Of a stretch of DNA of 64,000 nucleotides, positions 42,398-51,264 are shown piece after piece. The notes under the pieces are model-generated. The model saw only the letters and a program-made list of their open reading frames with translations, had not been told where the DNA came from and searched no databases. Position 1 is the first letter of the stretch. Each line of letters begins with the position of its first letter. Origin of the DNA: Acidimicrobiaceae bacterium (GTDB lineage Bacteria; Actinomycetota; Acidimicrobiia; Acidimicrobiales; Poriferisodalaceae); contig PBMG01000007.1 in NCBI GenBank assembly GCA_002722565.1, positions 168,423 to 232,422 on the forward strand, written 5' to 3'. The position numbers and the translations under genes were made by a program.

Positions 42398-43306
42398 TTA
42401 ATCAACTTCGGTTCTAATTCGGGTATGAATTAGATCCAACTGTTCGATCATCGCGTCAACTGAACGTGCCCCAGCTTGAAATACTGCGGTTGCGTTGACT
42501 GACGTCCACTCGAAGCCCATCGCTTTAACGACCGCTGCGCGCTCGGCTATAGCATCCAGATTTGTGTAGAACAGCTTGTCTTCATCGCTTCGAGGTGGCG
42601 GTTGCAACATAAGTTGAAACCCAATTTCCGCCGTATCGCGCCCGAATTCCTCAGCCATGCGCTGGATATCGGTGACACAGGAAAGAGCTTGCTCGTCGGT
42701 AACTCCTGACGCCATCCACCCGTCTGCTTTTTCTGCTGTTCTCCTAAGAGCAGCAGGGCTTTCGCCGCCCACCCATATAGGGATCTCGGCGCCTTGAGGC
42801 GAGACTGGCTCCATGCCCATATCGTGCGAGTCGTAGTAACTGCCTCGAAATTCGATTCGGCCGCCTTGCCAATAACTTCTTAGTAGGTCAATCGCTTCGT
42901 CCATGCGTTTTCCGCGAGTCGAAAAATCTTCCTCAAGAGCATCGTATTCGCTGTCTTGCCACCCAACACCGATACCCAACCGAACCCGCCCTTGGGACAA
43001 GGTGTCCAGTGTGCTGATTTGTTTGGCAACTAACACCGGCTGACGTTGGGGCAATACCAGAACCTCAGTCGAAAGTGACACTTTCGAGGTGACCGCGGCT
43101 ATGTTCGCTAGAAGCATCAGCGCTTCAAGGATGGGCATCTCGGCCGGATAAATAGTACGACGGTCCTGAGACGGGTAACCCATGACAACATGATCAAAGG
43201 CTGCGATCTCGTCGTAACCGATTTCTTCGATGGCCGAGGCCAGAGCGAGCACTTGTTGCGGTCCCTCTCTATAAGCAACTGATGGGAAGTCCACGGCGAT
43301 TTTCAT
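42398..43306 (-). CDS. LLM-class F420-dependent oxidoreductase
   Basis: The 302-residue luciferase-like enzyme shows EEIGYDEIAAFDHVVMGYP, VSLSTEVLVLPQRQPVLVAKQ, and the phosphate-site run GRVRLGIGVGWQDSEYDALEE. The C-terminal PIWVGGESPAALRRTAEKADGW completes the barrel. This set is typical of the F420-dependent subgroup (TIGR03619-like). It directly follows two hot-dog dehydratase genes on the same strand, without a gap, so a pathway of F420 oxidation coupled to R-specific hydration is plausible. Confidence 0.88.
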   Translation of the reverse strand: MKIAVDFPSVAYREGPQQVLALASAIEEIGYDEIAAFDHVVMGYPSQDRRTIYPAEMPILEALMLLANIAAVTSKVSLSTEVLVLPQRQPVLVAKQISTLDTLSQGRVRLGIGVGWQDSEYDALEEDFSTRGKRMDEAIDLLRSYWQGGRIEFRGSYYDSHDMGMEPVSPQGAEIPIWVGGESPAALRRTAEKADGWMASGVTDEQALSCVTDIQRMAEEFGRDTAEIGFQLMLQPPPRSDEDKLFYTNLDAIAERAAVVKAMGFEWTSVNATAVFQAGARSVDAMIEQLDLIHTRIRTEVD

Positions 43307-43729
43307 CTAACTCGGCCCCAACTTCACGGTCGCTTTTGCTGGCATCAGAACGCTACCGTCTTGTTTTCGCTCATAAATCTCAAGTTCTACTGAGCCATTC
43401 ACTTTGTCAACCGATATGACAGAGCCGGAAAAGCTGAGTTCTTCATCGACGAAGGCGCTTGCTCGGTTCTGCCACTCAACTGACAGCAAACGCGCACGAG
43501 GCCCAGCCCAATCGGTAATAAACTGGGTGAGCCAAGAGCCTTGGAGAGGCCCATGCACGACGATGTCCTGGTGGCCTTCGTAGTTGGCGTATGCCCTATC
43601 GTAATGAATGCGGTGCGGATTGAAGCTAGCAGCGCTATAGAGGAACAATTCTGCTTCTCCAGCTCGTTTGCGCATGACGGGCAACTCATCGCCGGCTTCG
43701 ATTGTGGCAATGTCGGGGTATTCGCTCAT
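43307..43729 (-). CDS. MaoC-like dehydratase subunit (R-specific hydratase, active-site half)
   Basis: The 140-residue hot-dog protein has the hydratase motif around AASFNPHRIHYDRAYANYEG, whose Asn/His resemble the catalytic Asp-His dyad of MaoC (D/N-x-N-P-x-H), then VVHGPLQGSWLTQF. Its partner, encoded by the overlapping upstream gene, supplies a second hot-dog domain, so the two together make an R-specific enoyl-CoA hydratase or 3-hydroxyacyl dehydratase like the HadAB type. The ATGA overlap supports a complex. Confidence 0.85.
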   Translation of the reverse strand: MSEYPDIATIEAGDELPVMRKRAGEAELFLYSAASFNPHRIHYDRAYANYEGHQDIVVHGPLQGSWLTQFITDWAGPRARLLSVEWQNRASAFVDEELSFSGSVISVDKVNGSVELEIYERKQDGSVLMPAKATVKLGPS

Positions 43730-44217
43730 CGCGCAATTCCTATCTGACGGGATCGTGCTACTACCTGTTCATCTTGATTAGTAAAAGTGGTTTCCCTCAC
43801 CAATCGAACGAAAGGTCCTTTCTTGCCTTCTTTCTGGTCAAGATCTAACAGTCGTGTGGTGCCAGTGATCTCATCTCCGACACAGACGGGTTCCAGAAAA
43901 TCCCATTCTTCGCCTCCGAACATCATTCGAGCAACTTCCAAGACGACACTTGTCGAATCTTCATAGAGACCGTCGGCCCTAAGGGTGGATGCCGGTTTAG
44001 GAGTCACGAGTGCATGAGTGATGAACAGCGGTGGAGTGGTTAGGGTCCGATAACCGGCTTCTTTAGCGGACTCGTCATCGAAGTAAATGGGATTTAGATC
44101 TCCAACTGCATACGCATAACGCTGCGATTCTCGACGATCAATTCGCACAGTGACGGGGCCGGCCAAAATTTCTCCGACACGAGCTAACGATTCTGGTGGG
44201 ATCAAAGAACTAGACAT
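43726..44217 (-). CDS. FAS1-like dehydratase domain protein (MaoC N-terminal hot-dog)
   Basis: The 163-residue hot-dog protein (ATG 44217) has the MaoC_dehydrat_N pattern, with YAYAVGDLNPIYFDDESAKE then PPLFITHALV. It overlaps the next gene by four bases and should form a heterodimer with it, as HadA/HadC and HadB do. It acts in a chain of 3-hydroxyacyl dehydration or enoyl hydration, with substrate unknown. Confidence 0.85.
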   Translation of the reverse strand: MSSSLIPPESLARVGEILAGPVTVRIDRRESQRYAYAVGDLNPIYFDDESAKEAGYRTLTTPPLFITHALVTPKPASTLRADGLYEDSTSVVLEVARMMFGGEEWDFLEPVCVGDEITGTTRLLDLDQKEGKKGPFVRLVRETTFTNQDEQVVARSRQIGIAR

Positions 44218-44284
44218 ACCGTAAGGCTAGGTGAGAGCGGTGCTTGTCTGCCTGAGCTGGTCTAATCTGAACCCGAGGTGCGAT

Positions 44285-44938
44285 ATGTCTTTGTGGAGTA
44301 ACAAGTTAGAGATGCCAACCGTCGAGACGGCGTTACCTGGGCGCGATGTGGCCGTACAGGTTCCCCCTGTCCATGAGGTACTTGGCAACCCTATGACCCC
44401 GCCTTTCCCTGATTCAAGTGAGAGCGCCGTGTTCGGTATGGGTTGTTTCTGGGGGGCAGAACGAGTTTTTTGGAATGCGACCGGTGTCTTGTCTACAGCA
44501 GTTGGTTATGTAGGAGGCTTTACTGAAAACCCCACGTATGAAGAAGTCTGCAGTGGGCTTACGGGACACAATGAAGTTGTCTTGGTTGTCTATGACCCGC
44601 GGATCACCAGTTATCTGAAAATGCTTGAGTTGTTTTGGGAGAACCATGACCCAACACAGGGCATGCGGCAAGGAAATGATATGGGTACCCAGTATCGATC
44701 AGGTATCTACGTCTCTAACGAAGAGCAGCAACAACTCGCTGAATCGACCCGCATTGAGTTCCAGGCAGCGCTCAGTAATGCTGGCTATGGGCCAATTACG
44801 ACTGAGATTTTGGATCAAGGTGCCTTTTATTATGCCGAGCACTACCACCAGCAGTACCTGCAGAAGGTGCCCAATGGTTATTGCGGTTTAGGCGGCACTG
44901 GAGTCAGCTGCCCCACGGGGATTTCTGTAGTCGACTAG
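44285..44938 (+). CDS. msrA: peptide methionine sulfoxide reductase MsrA
   Basis: Starting at ATG 44285 (the frame opens at 44231), the 217-residue protein has the catalytic [11 protein letters not shown]. It also has [23 protein letters not shown] and C-terminal cysteines in [15 protein letters not shown] that act as resolving residues. It reduces S-methionine sulfoxide in proteins, restoring activity after oxidative damage. It is monocistronic and convergent with an LLM-class gene. Confidence 0.95.
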   Translation: MSLWSNKLEMPTVETALPGRDVAVQVPPVHEVLGNPMTPPFPDSSESAVFGMGCFWGAERVFWNATGVLSTAVGYVGGFTENPTYEEVCSGLTGHNEVVLVVYDPRITSYLKMLELFWENHDPTQGMRQGNDMGTQYRSGIYVSNEEQQQLAESTRIEFQAALSNAGYGPITTEILDQGAFYYAEHYHQQYLQKVPNGYCGLGGTGVSCPTGISVVD

Positions 44939-44948
44939 TCCAGGTAGT

Positions 44949-45950
44949 TCACTGATTAATGGCAGCCATTGCCTCAAGGGTGAGCTGCGTCACCAGCTTG
45001 CGGTTTTCGCCCCAGGGCATAGGCATAAGAATTGGATACTCAACCCCGGCCTCTAAATAGCTGTTGGTAAACGCAGTTACTTCTTCTTTATTCCCTATGA
45101 AATTTATGGCTTGGATCATTTGTTCGGTTATTGCCGCCAAAGCCCCTTCTCGGTCCTTTTCTTTCTGACGTAAGCGCAACTCCTGGACTTCATCCTCGAA
45201 ACCGGCTGCGCGGAACATATTGGCGTAGCCGTCTGCCATTGCATAATTAAAAAGATCCTTGCGAGCTGGACGGGATGCTTCGTCAAAGTCTGCAACTGCG
45301 GCATGAACGTTGCTCATAATGATGGCCTGTCCGCCTGATCGAATATGTTTCACCGCTTCTGGGACGTGGCTGGCTGGTATGTAGTTCAAGAGAACTGCGT
45401 CTGCGACCTCGCCAGCTAACTTGAGCATTTGGGGGTTAAGGGCGGCAAGCACAATCTTTGGGGTATTTTCCGGGGCTCGCATAGCTAAACGGAAACGCTT
45501 AACTTGCCAGAAATCCCCTTCGAAAGTTACTGATTCCCCTGACAAACATTCCCGCGTCAGCGCTACGTATTCGCGCATCATCGCAATGGGACGATCAGAT
45601 GATTCGATGCCGTGTTGTCGAAGAACCCCTGGGGCTGACACACCGAGACCCATCCAAACATTGCACTGCGGATTTAGAGACTGAAGCGTTGCAGCGGTCA
45701 TCGCTGTGAGAGATGGGCTGCGCAGCTGAATGGGCATAACCCCAGTTGCTAGATCAAGTTCTGGAGCTGCTTGAGAAACTGCGCCGAGGAGACTGATGGC
45801 GTCTGTGCCCGTGGCTTCAACCGTCCAAAATGATTGATACCCCGAAGTAACAGCTGTTTGAGCTATTTCCGGAACAGATGAAGCCCCTAGAACTCCGAGG
45901 CTTCCGTAGGTAATGCCCAAAGGCGTGTGCGATTCGCTAGTCATTGACAT
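44949..45950 (-). CDS. LLM-class F420-dependent oxidoreductase
   Basis: ATG 45950 is preceded by AGGA seven bases upstream; the frame extends to 46004 but the added residues look random. The 333-residue barrel has GYQSFWTVEATGTDAISLLG, the metal/phosphate area LATGVMPIQLRSPSLTAMTA, and VWMGLGVSAPGVLRQHG. It is the third F420-type enzyme of the window. A substrate is not evident. It is divergent from the small hypothetical gene at 46042. Confidence 0.86.
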   Translation of the reverse strand: MSMTSESHTPLGITYGSLGVLGASSVPEIAQTAVTSGYQSFWTVEATGTDAISLLGAVSQAAPELDLATGVMPIQLRSPSLTAMTAATLQSLNPQCNVWMGLGVSAPGVLRQHGIESSDRPIAMMREYVALTRECLSGESVTFEGDFWQVKRFRLAMRAPENTPKIVLAALNPQMLKLAGEVADAVLLNYIPASHVPEAVKHIRSGGQAIIMSNVHAAVADFDEASRPARKDLFNYAMADGYANMFRAAGFEDEVQELRLRQKEKDREGALAAITEQMIQAINFIGNKEEVTAFTNSYLEAGVEYPILMPMPWGENRKLVTQLTLEAMAAINQ

Positions 45951-46041
45951 CAAGATAGTCCTCAAATGAAAGTTATTTCTTCTAGTAAATATGATCGGTA
46001 TCAAGCCGCTAGCAGCGCTAGGGTGAGGGTTAGAGCTGGTT

Positions 46042-46305
46042 ATGGCAATCAGCGGATTGGAGCATCTGGTGACTGAACCTCAGGACATGAAGATAGTTGT
46101 CCCGGAAAATGTCGTAGAGGCCCTTTCTGTAGTCGACCGTGCTCTGAGCAGTTATATGCACCGGGAACTGGTTTCATCAACCGAAGTTACTGATGTTCTT
46201 CTAGATGTTCGGACAGCTTTGAATCGGACTGCGCAGCCGGCAAAAGATGTCAGTATCGATCTCTCTGATGTCGAGAGCGGCATGGAAGTTCCGGCTCAGG
46301 CCTAG
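46042..46305 (+). CDS. hypothetical 87-residue protein
   Basis: The ATG at 46042 gives an acidic, soluble, helical-looking small protein (NVVEALSVVDRALSSYMHR, then VTDVLLDVRTALNRT). There is no membrane segment, signal peptide or cysteine. I do not recognise a family. It lies between divergent and convergent genes with a 91-base leader after the LLM gene start. It might be an uncharacterised regulator or an antitoxin-like partner, but no partner is nearby, so this is speculation. Confidence 0.5.
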   Translation: MAISGLEHLVTEPQDMKIVVPENVVEALSVVDRALSSYMHRELVSSTEVTDVLLDVRTALNRTAQPAKDVSIDLSDVESGMEVPAQA

Positions 46306-46338
46306 CTGCCAAGATCCATACTATTTATCGGCTGACTG

Positions 46339-46908
46339 TCAGTCTTTTGGTAGGAGCTTTGATACGGCTTTGCCCAGCAGCAGACCGATTGATGCCCCCG
46401 CCGCCACGTCAGAAGCGTGATGCAGTCGGACGTGTATTCGCGAACATGACACAATCCCGGCGGCTAGATACCAGAGTTTCCCCAACTTAGATCGACGTGC
46501 TAGAACCGCCGACGCACAAAATGCAGCTGACGCATGACCCGAAGGAAAACTAGAGGTAAGGGGTTCCCGCAACTGATGCGCCGTAGGGTTGTCCGAGGCT
46601 GCACCTGGGCGACTTCGGTGAAAAAATCGTTTGATTCCCTGGTTAACTAGCAGCGATTCGAAGCCCATGAGAGCGCTGAATCCAACTGCTGCACGGGGGC
46701 GTCGACCAGGAGGGAGCGCCCGAATGCCGCCGACAATGTGCCAAATAAGACTGAAATCTCCGAGATTGGACGCGGCATAAAACAGACGGTCAACTGACGA
46801 GACCCCGCGCCAACGCTCCCACCACCGATCTACTTGATCATCTATTTCGTTAATTCTCAGACTGATCGAACTTGTTTGGTTCACACATGCCGTCCCGGTA
46901 GAACGCAC
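46339..46908 (-). CDS. PAP2-family membrane phosphatase
   Basis: The 189-residue protein has the PAP2 signature blocks: KRFFHRSRPG (block 1), SSFPSGHASAAFCASAVLA (block 2, His in SGH) and RIHVRLHHASDVAAGASIG (block 3, His in HHASD). Three to five membrane segments surround them. It dephosphorylates lipid phosphates such as undecaprenyl pyrophosphate or phosphatidic acid outside the membrane, in cell-wall recycling or lipid synthesis. It lies 52 bases after the LysM gene pair on the same strand. Confidence 0.88.
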   Translation of the reverse strand: MRSTGTACVNQTSSISLRINEIDDQVDRWWERWRGVSSVDRLFYAASNLGDFSLIWHIVGGIRALPPGRRPRAAVGFSALMGFESLLVNQGIKRFFHRSRPGAASDNPTAHQLREPLTSSFPSGHASAAFCASAVLARRSKLGKLWYLAAGIVSCSRIHVRLHHASDVAAGASIGLLLGKAVSKLLPKD

Positions 46909-46960
46909 TTACAGTTACACGTCAATCACAACAAATCCAGGCACCCAAGCACAAGTCTGA

Positions 46961-47344
46961 TTAATTGGGTATTGAGCTAGTTGGCTCAAGGGTTGGTAGT
47001 AAAGGGTCTGTGGGGGGTGGGATGGTGAGAAGTGGGCCGTCGTCTTCACTAGGAGGTGGCGGAATTAGAAGAACTTGGCCTACGTAGATCATGGTCGGGT
47101 CAGCAATGTTGTTCTCGCGCACTAGATCGTTTAGGTGAATACCGAATTGATCAGCGATAGCGATCAGCGTGTCTCCGCGAACGACAATGTACGTTTCTCG
47201 GAACTCTTCGACGTCTGGGATTGTCTCTTCTGTTTCTGGTGCGGGTGAAGTATTGGGAATAGATTCAGGGGTTCGGTCGGGATTGCACCCCACCATGAAA
47301 ACTGTGAGCAAGGAAAGCGACGCCAAGTACAGCAACTTCGCCAC
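46961..47344 (-). CDS. LysM-domain lipoprotein
   Basis: The 127-residue protein starts with a lipoprotein signal (LLYLASLSLLTVFMVGC), then a Pro/Thr/Glu linker, and a LysM domain (YIVVRGDTLIAIADQFG, then LVRENNIADPTMIYVGQVLLIP) that binds peptidoglycan. A Pro-rich tail follows. It is the second of two adjacent LysM lipoprotein genes, 5 bases after the other. It likely anchors or locates a partner in the wall. Confidence 0.87.
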   Translation of the reverse strand: MAKLLYLASLSLLTVFMVGCNPDRTPESIPNTSPAPETEETIPDVEEFRETYIVVRGDTLIAIADQFGIHLNDLVRENNIADPTMIYVGQVLLIPPPPSEDDGPLLTIPPPTDPLLPTLEPTSSIPN

Positions 47345-47349
47345 GTGTC

Positions 47350-47688
47350 CTAACCAGAACTTTCATCGGATGGGGGAGGGATAAATAGTGTTTCCCCGAT
47401 CCCCAAGACCGTGTCTTCCTTGCCGTTTTCGAGCATGAGTTCACCCACGGAGACCCCAAAACCTTTCGCGATTTTGCTAAGAGTGTCACCTGGCTGAACT
47501 ACATAGGCCATTCGTTGCACGATTTTCTCTGTTGTCGTTGTCGTGAGTTCGGGGCGAAGTGTTGTTAAGACCGGTGTTGTCGTTGGGATTGGGCGATTCT
47601 TAGGTTCGGTCGCGCACCCGGTTATGAATAGAAAGGAAATAGCGACGAGTGTCACTAGCTTTCGACTTGACATAGTCGCCTTAGTCAT
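47350..47688 (-). CDS. LysM-domain lipoprotein (first of tandem pair)
   Basis: The 112-residue protein (ATG 47688, or ATG 47673 after the map stop) has a lipobox ITGC after a basic signal peptide, a Thr-rich linker, and a LysM domain (AYVVQPGDTLSKIAKGFGV, then MLENGKEDTVLGIGETLFIP). With the longer start it overlaps map by 8 bases. It is related in plan to its neighbour at 46961 but not a close copy, which suggests an older duplication. Confidence 0.85.
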   Translation of the reverse strand: MTKATMSSRKLVTLVAISFLFITGCATEPKNRPIPTTTPVLTTLRPELTTTTTEKIVQRMAYVVQPGDTLSKIAKGFGVSVGELMLENGKEDTVLGIGETLFIPPPSDESSG

Positions 47689-48670
47689 TCGTGCTCGCCG
47701 GGCCGACTAACAGCGTCTGGGGCCATTCGCTGGAGTTTGCACCTTCAATGAAAGGTTGACTTTCGTTTTCTTCGACAGTCAATATTTCCACTCCGTTATC
47801 TTCAACCAAAATGGTGTGTTCGAACTGGGCTGTGCGGCCTAGGTCTTTGGTAGCAGCGGTCCAGCCGTCGTCCCACAGGTTTGCACTCGGAGAGCCAATG
47901 GTGATCATTGGTTCGATTGTGAATGTCATTCCAGGTTCGAATTCAAATTGCGCCGAAGGCTCGTAGTAATGAGGAATGTTCGGGAGATGATGAAAGATCT
48001 CACCTACCCCGTGGCCGATGAATTCTCGGACCACTCCGAAGCCCGCTGATTCGGCATGGTTCTGAATTGCCATTCCAATATCTCTCACCATGCCGCCTGG
48101 GCGAACGGCAGCTATGCCCAGATAGAGACATTCTCTCGTCACCCGGATTAGTTCTCGTGATTGGTTGTCGACGTCTCCGACAGTAAAAGTCTCGCTATGG
48201 TCGCCGTGCACCCCATCGAGAAAAATCGTTACATCACAGTTGATTATGTCCCCGTCTTTGAGTGCCCGACTGTCTGGAATTCCGTGACAAATGATTTCGT
48301 TTATTGAAGTGCAAAGCGATTTTGGGTAGCCGTTGTAATTAAGAGGACTGGGGTACCCGCCCTCTTCGATGCATGCTTCATGGCAAATCTGGTCGAGTTC
48401 TTCTGTGGTGATGTCGGGAGCTATGTGCGACGCGACCCTTCGCAGGACGCGCCTTGCGGCTGATCCGGCCTGGCGCATTCGTTCTACCGTCGCCTGGTCC
48501 TTTCTGAGGTCATCTGGGGTTGTCTGAATCGGGACACCCCGTTCGGCATAATCAGGACGCGGTATCTCAATGGGCACGGAACGCATCGGGGAGACGTGGC
48601 CGGGCAGCACAGGGTCCGAAGTGTGGGTAGGTCGTCGCATTGCAGGACGTCTCTTTTTGCGCTTCGCCAT
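47681..48670 (-). CDS. map: methionyl aminopeptidase type I (long form)
   Basis: The 329-residue protein has the pita-bread fold metal ligands: Asp in NCDVTIFLDG and GDHSETFTVG, His in EFIGHGVGEIFHHLP, Glu in FTIEPMITIG and a final Glu in AQFEHTILV. It removes initiator methionine. It is about 70 residues longer than E. coli Map; the extra N-terminal region has the RP-rich IPRPDYAERG motif of actinobacterial MetAP1c, which contacts the ribosome or the peptide channel. Its stop overlaps the following LysM gene. It is divergent from a serine hydrolase gene. Confidence 0.93.
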   Translation of the reverse strand: MAKRKKRRPAMRRPTHTSDPVLPGHVSPMRSVPIEIPRPDYAERGVPIQTTPDDLRKDQATVERMRQAGSAARRVLRRVASHIAPDITTEELDQICHEACIEEGGYPSPLNYNGYPKSLCTSINEIICHGIPDSRALKDGDIINCDVTIFLDGVHGDHSETFTVGDVDNQSRELIRVTRECLYLGIAAVRPGGMVRDIGMAIQNHAESAGFGVVREFIGHGVGEIFHHLPNIPHYYEPSAQFEFEPGMTFTIEPMITIGSPSANLWDDGWTAATKDLGRTAQFEHTILVEDNGVEILTVEENESQPFIEGANSSEWPQTLLVGPASTND

Positions 48671-48741
48671 TACGGTGAAACTACCGGAGGACGCCGCGAA
48701 TAGGGAGACATAATGATGCTAGACGTGACAATCTTGCACCT

Positions 48742-49911
48742 ATGAGTGTCGAAATCAATGGAACCGTCAGCGATGGCTGGGAACCCTTAGTGGAAAAGTT
48801 TGCTTCTAATTTTGATCGCTTCAGCGAGTTAGGAGCATCAGTTTGCGTTACGTATGAAGGAGAGACGGTCGTTGACGTGTGGGCTGGGGATAGAGACGCC
48901 GAGGGCAACCCGTGGCTCGAAGACACCATCGCAGTAGTTAATTCCTGCACAAAGGGTGCGGTCGCCCTCGCCTGTCATCTGCTGGCTGACAGGGGGTTAC
49001 TTGACCTTGATGCACCGGTTGCTGAGGTGTGGCCTGAGTTTGCTCATGGCGCTAAGGCAACAGTAACGACTCGAATGATGCTCAATCACACAACTGGTGT
49101 CGCTGCTTTTCGAGACGAACTGCCAGAAGGTTCTGCATTCGATTGGGATTACATGTGTGACCGAGTGGCGGCCGAAGAGCCTTGGTGGCCGCCAGGTACT
49201 CGAAATGGGTACCACTTGATGTCGTTTGGTTGGGTAGCTGGAGAGCTTGTTCGGCGTGCTTCTGGGCTTAGTCTCGGCACCTTCTTTCGAGAAGAACTAG
49301 CGGAGCCAGCGGGAGCAGACTTCTGGATTGGGTTGCCTGCCACGGAGCACCATCGCGTTTCACCCTTAAAGCCGTTCAGACCAGGTGAGAAGGAAGAATT
49401 TTCTGCGTTCACTAGGGCTTTCATCGCTGATGCGGATGGTTTACAAGCTAGGGCTTGGCGAAATCGAGGGGGTGCGAAGGGAGATTCTCCTGAAGTTTGG
49501 TCAGCTGAGTTAGGCGGTGGCGGAGGAATCACAAACGCCCGAGGTCTTGCCAGGATTTACCAATCGTGTGCGGTGGGCGACTTTGTTGGCCCGCAGCAGG
49601 TTGAGCGAATGAAACGTGTCTCGGTCGCTACTGAGCGAGACGCAATGCTCTTGTTGCCGACACGATTTTCGGAAGGGTTTATGTTGAGGATGGACAATAG
49701 AAAATCCTTTGGTGGAGACACTGACTCTGTGAATATCCGAGAAGGAGCTTTCGGTCACGTAGGCGCAGGTGGGTCAATAGGGTTCGCCGATCCGAATATC
49801 GGTTTGTCTATGGGATACGTAATGAACCAAATGGGTAAGTCCGTTTTGCTCGATGCTAGGGGCGAGGGGTTGGTGGACGCGGCCTATCTATGTGCAGATC
49901 AACAGCTTTAG
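48742..49911 (+). CDS. serine hydrolase, beta-lactamase/EstB family
   Basis: The 389-residue protein has the SxxK motif in VNSCTKGAVALACH (about residue 75) and the conserved YHLMSFGWVAGELVRRASG, which carries the Tyr. A C-terminal HVGAGGSIGFADP supplies the HxG region. It is probably a cytoplasmic esterase or carboxylesterase, as no signal peptide is seen. The specificity is unknown. It lies between the divergent map gene and the convergent CoA transferase gene. Confidence 0.87.
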   Translation: MSVEINGTVSDGWEPLVEKFASNFDRFSELGASVCVTYEGETVVDVWAGDRDAEGNPWLEDTIAVVNSCTKGAVALACHLLADRGLLDLDAPVAEVWPEFAHGAKATVTTRMMLNHTTGVAAFRDELPEGSAFDWDYMCDRVAAEEPWWPPGTRNGYHLMSFGWVAGELVRRASGLSLGTFFREELAEPAGADFWIGLPATEHHRVSPLKPFRPGEKEEFSAFTRAFIADADGLQARAWRNRGGAKGDSPEVWSAELGGGGGITNARGLARIYQSCAVGDFVGPQQVERMKRVSVATERDAMLLLPTRFSEGFMLRMDNRKSFGGDTDSVNIREGAFGHVGAGGSIGFADPNIGLSMGYVMNQMGKSVLLDARGEGLVDAAYLCADQQL

Positions 49912-49942
49912 TTCATAAGTATTGAACTTGACTGCTGAGCTT

Positions 49943-51181
49943 TCAGCGTTTGAACCGGTCGCGTAAGTCGTTTATTTCGGATAGGACTTCATCGGTATGT
50001 TCTCCAAGCCGAGGGGCTCTGCGGTGAATGCCGGTTGGGGTACGGGTCATCTTTATTGGTGAAGCGACTTGCACAACGGGTCTTCCGCTTGGCTGGTCAA
50101 CAGCAACCAACATCTGTCTTGCTTGAACGTGTTCGTCAGAAAATAAATCCCCCGGAAGATTCACAGGTCCACACGGAACTTTGCCTCCGATTAGATCCAA
50201 GATTTCTTGGTTTGTTCTTTCCTGAGCCCATTCAGTCATAGCTTTGTCTAGGGGTTCTCGGTTTAGTACCCGAGCTCGAATTGTTGCTTTGTCCTCATCT
50301 AGAGCCCATTCAGGATGTCCCATAGCTTCTGCCAGCTCCTTCCAATGATGGTCAGTGGGAGCCGCTATCGCCATGGATCCATCTTTCGTTTCGAACACAT
50401 CGAAAGGAACTGCGAAGTCATTTCGATTGCCGCTGGGTGGGGTATCGGGCCGCCCTAAATACGAGTAGCGCATGACTCCCATTTCGGCGAGTGCCATTAT
50501 CGAATCGACCATAGCTACGTCGACGAACTGTCCTTCACCGGTTCTTTGAGCGTGGAAGAGGGCCGCTAATACGCCCATAGCTCCAATGGTTCCTGGGTAT
50601 ATGTCACCGATGAAAGGACCAACTTGGATCCGATTTTCAGGCCCGTTTCCGTTCTGGGATACCAATCCGCCCATGGCTTGAGCTATCACGTCGTAGGCGG
50701 GCCACTCTGCATAGGGGCTTTCTCCGGTTCTAGGGTCTCCGAATCCCCTAATTGCGCCATAAACAAGGCGAGGGTTTCGTTCCCTGAGAGTTTCCCAACC
50801 TATCCCTAGGCCATCCATTACACCTGCTCGCATGTTCTCCACCACGGCGTCAGCGCTATCTACAAGTTCAAGAAACTTGGCTCTATCGACCTCATTTGTG
50901 AAATCAAGAACGACGCCCCTCTTGTTTCGGTTGTAGGTGGAAAATGAACCGCCGTAGGATCGCTCCTGATCTTCGCGGGTATATGGCGCCATAGGCCGCT
51001 GTAGGTCTCCTCGAGGTGCCTCTATCTTGATTACATCAGCGCCGAGATCACCGAGCATCATGGTCGACCAGGGACCTGCTATTGCCTGGGTGCAGTCCAG
51101 AACGCGAATTCCCTGAAGGGGTCCTGTCGGACTTGGTGACATTGGTGTTGCTTGTTCGTGTGCCGTTAGATGATCATCCAT
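49943..51181 (-). CDS. CaiB/BaiF family CoA transferase
   Basis: The frame reaches back to GTG 51202, but ATG 51181 or ATG 51142, which precedes the first conserved strand PLQGIRVLDCTQAIAGPW, is a better start. It has DLGADVIKIEAPRGDLQRPM, VENMRAGVMDGLGIGWETL and PYAEWPAYDVIAQAMGGLVS with the catalytic Asp of the family. It swaps CoA between carboxylic acids. It is not in an operon with another acyl-CoA gene. It is divergent from the MoxR gene. Confidence 0.9.
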   Translation of the reverse strand: MDDHLTAHEQATPMSPSPTGPLQGIRVLDCTQAIAGPWSTMMLGDLGADVIKIEAPRGDLQRPMAPYTREDQERSYGGSFSTYNRNKRGVVLDFTNEVDRAKFLELVDSADAVVENMRAGVMDGLGIGWETLRERNPRLVYGAIRGFGDPRTGESPYAEWPAYDVIAQAMGGLVSQNGNGPENRIQVGPFIGDIYPGTIGAMGVLAALFHAQRTGEGQFVDVAMVDSIMALAEMGVMRYSYLGRPDTPPSGNRNDFAVPFDVFETKDGSMAIAAPTDHHWKELAEAMGHPEWALDEDKATIRARVLNREPLDKAMTEWAQERTNQEILDLIGGKVPCGPVNLPGDLFSDEHVQARQMLVAVDQPSGRPVVQVASPIKMTRTPTGIHRRAPRLGEHTDEVLSEINDLRDRFKR

Positions 51182-51264
51182 TAAGCCGCAGATTATCTGC
51201 ACCTTTGCTGCTACGTGCTACCAAGATGGATAACACTTATTCAGAATTCGAGGAGACTGCTTTC

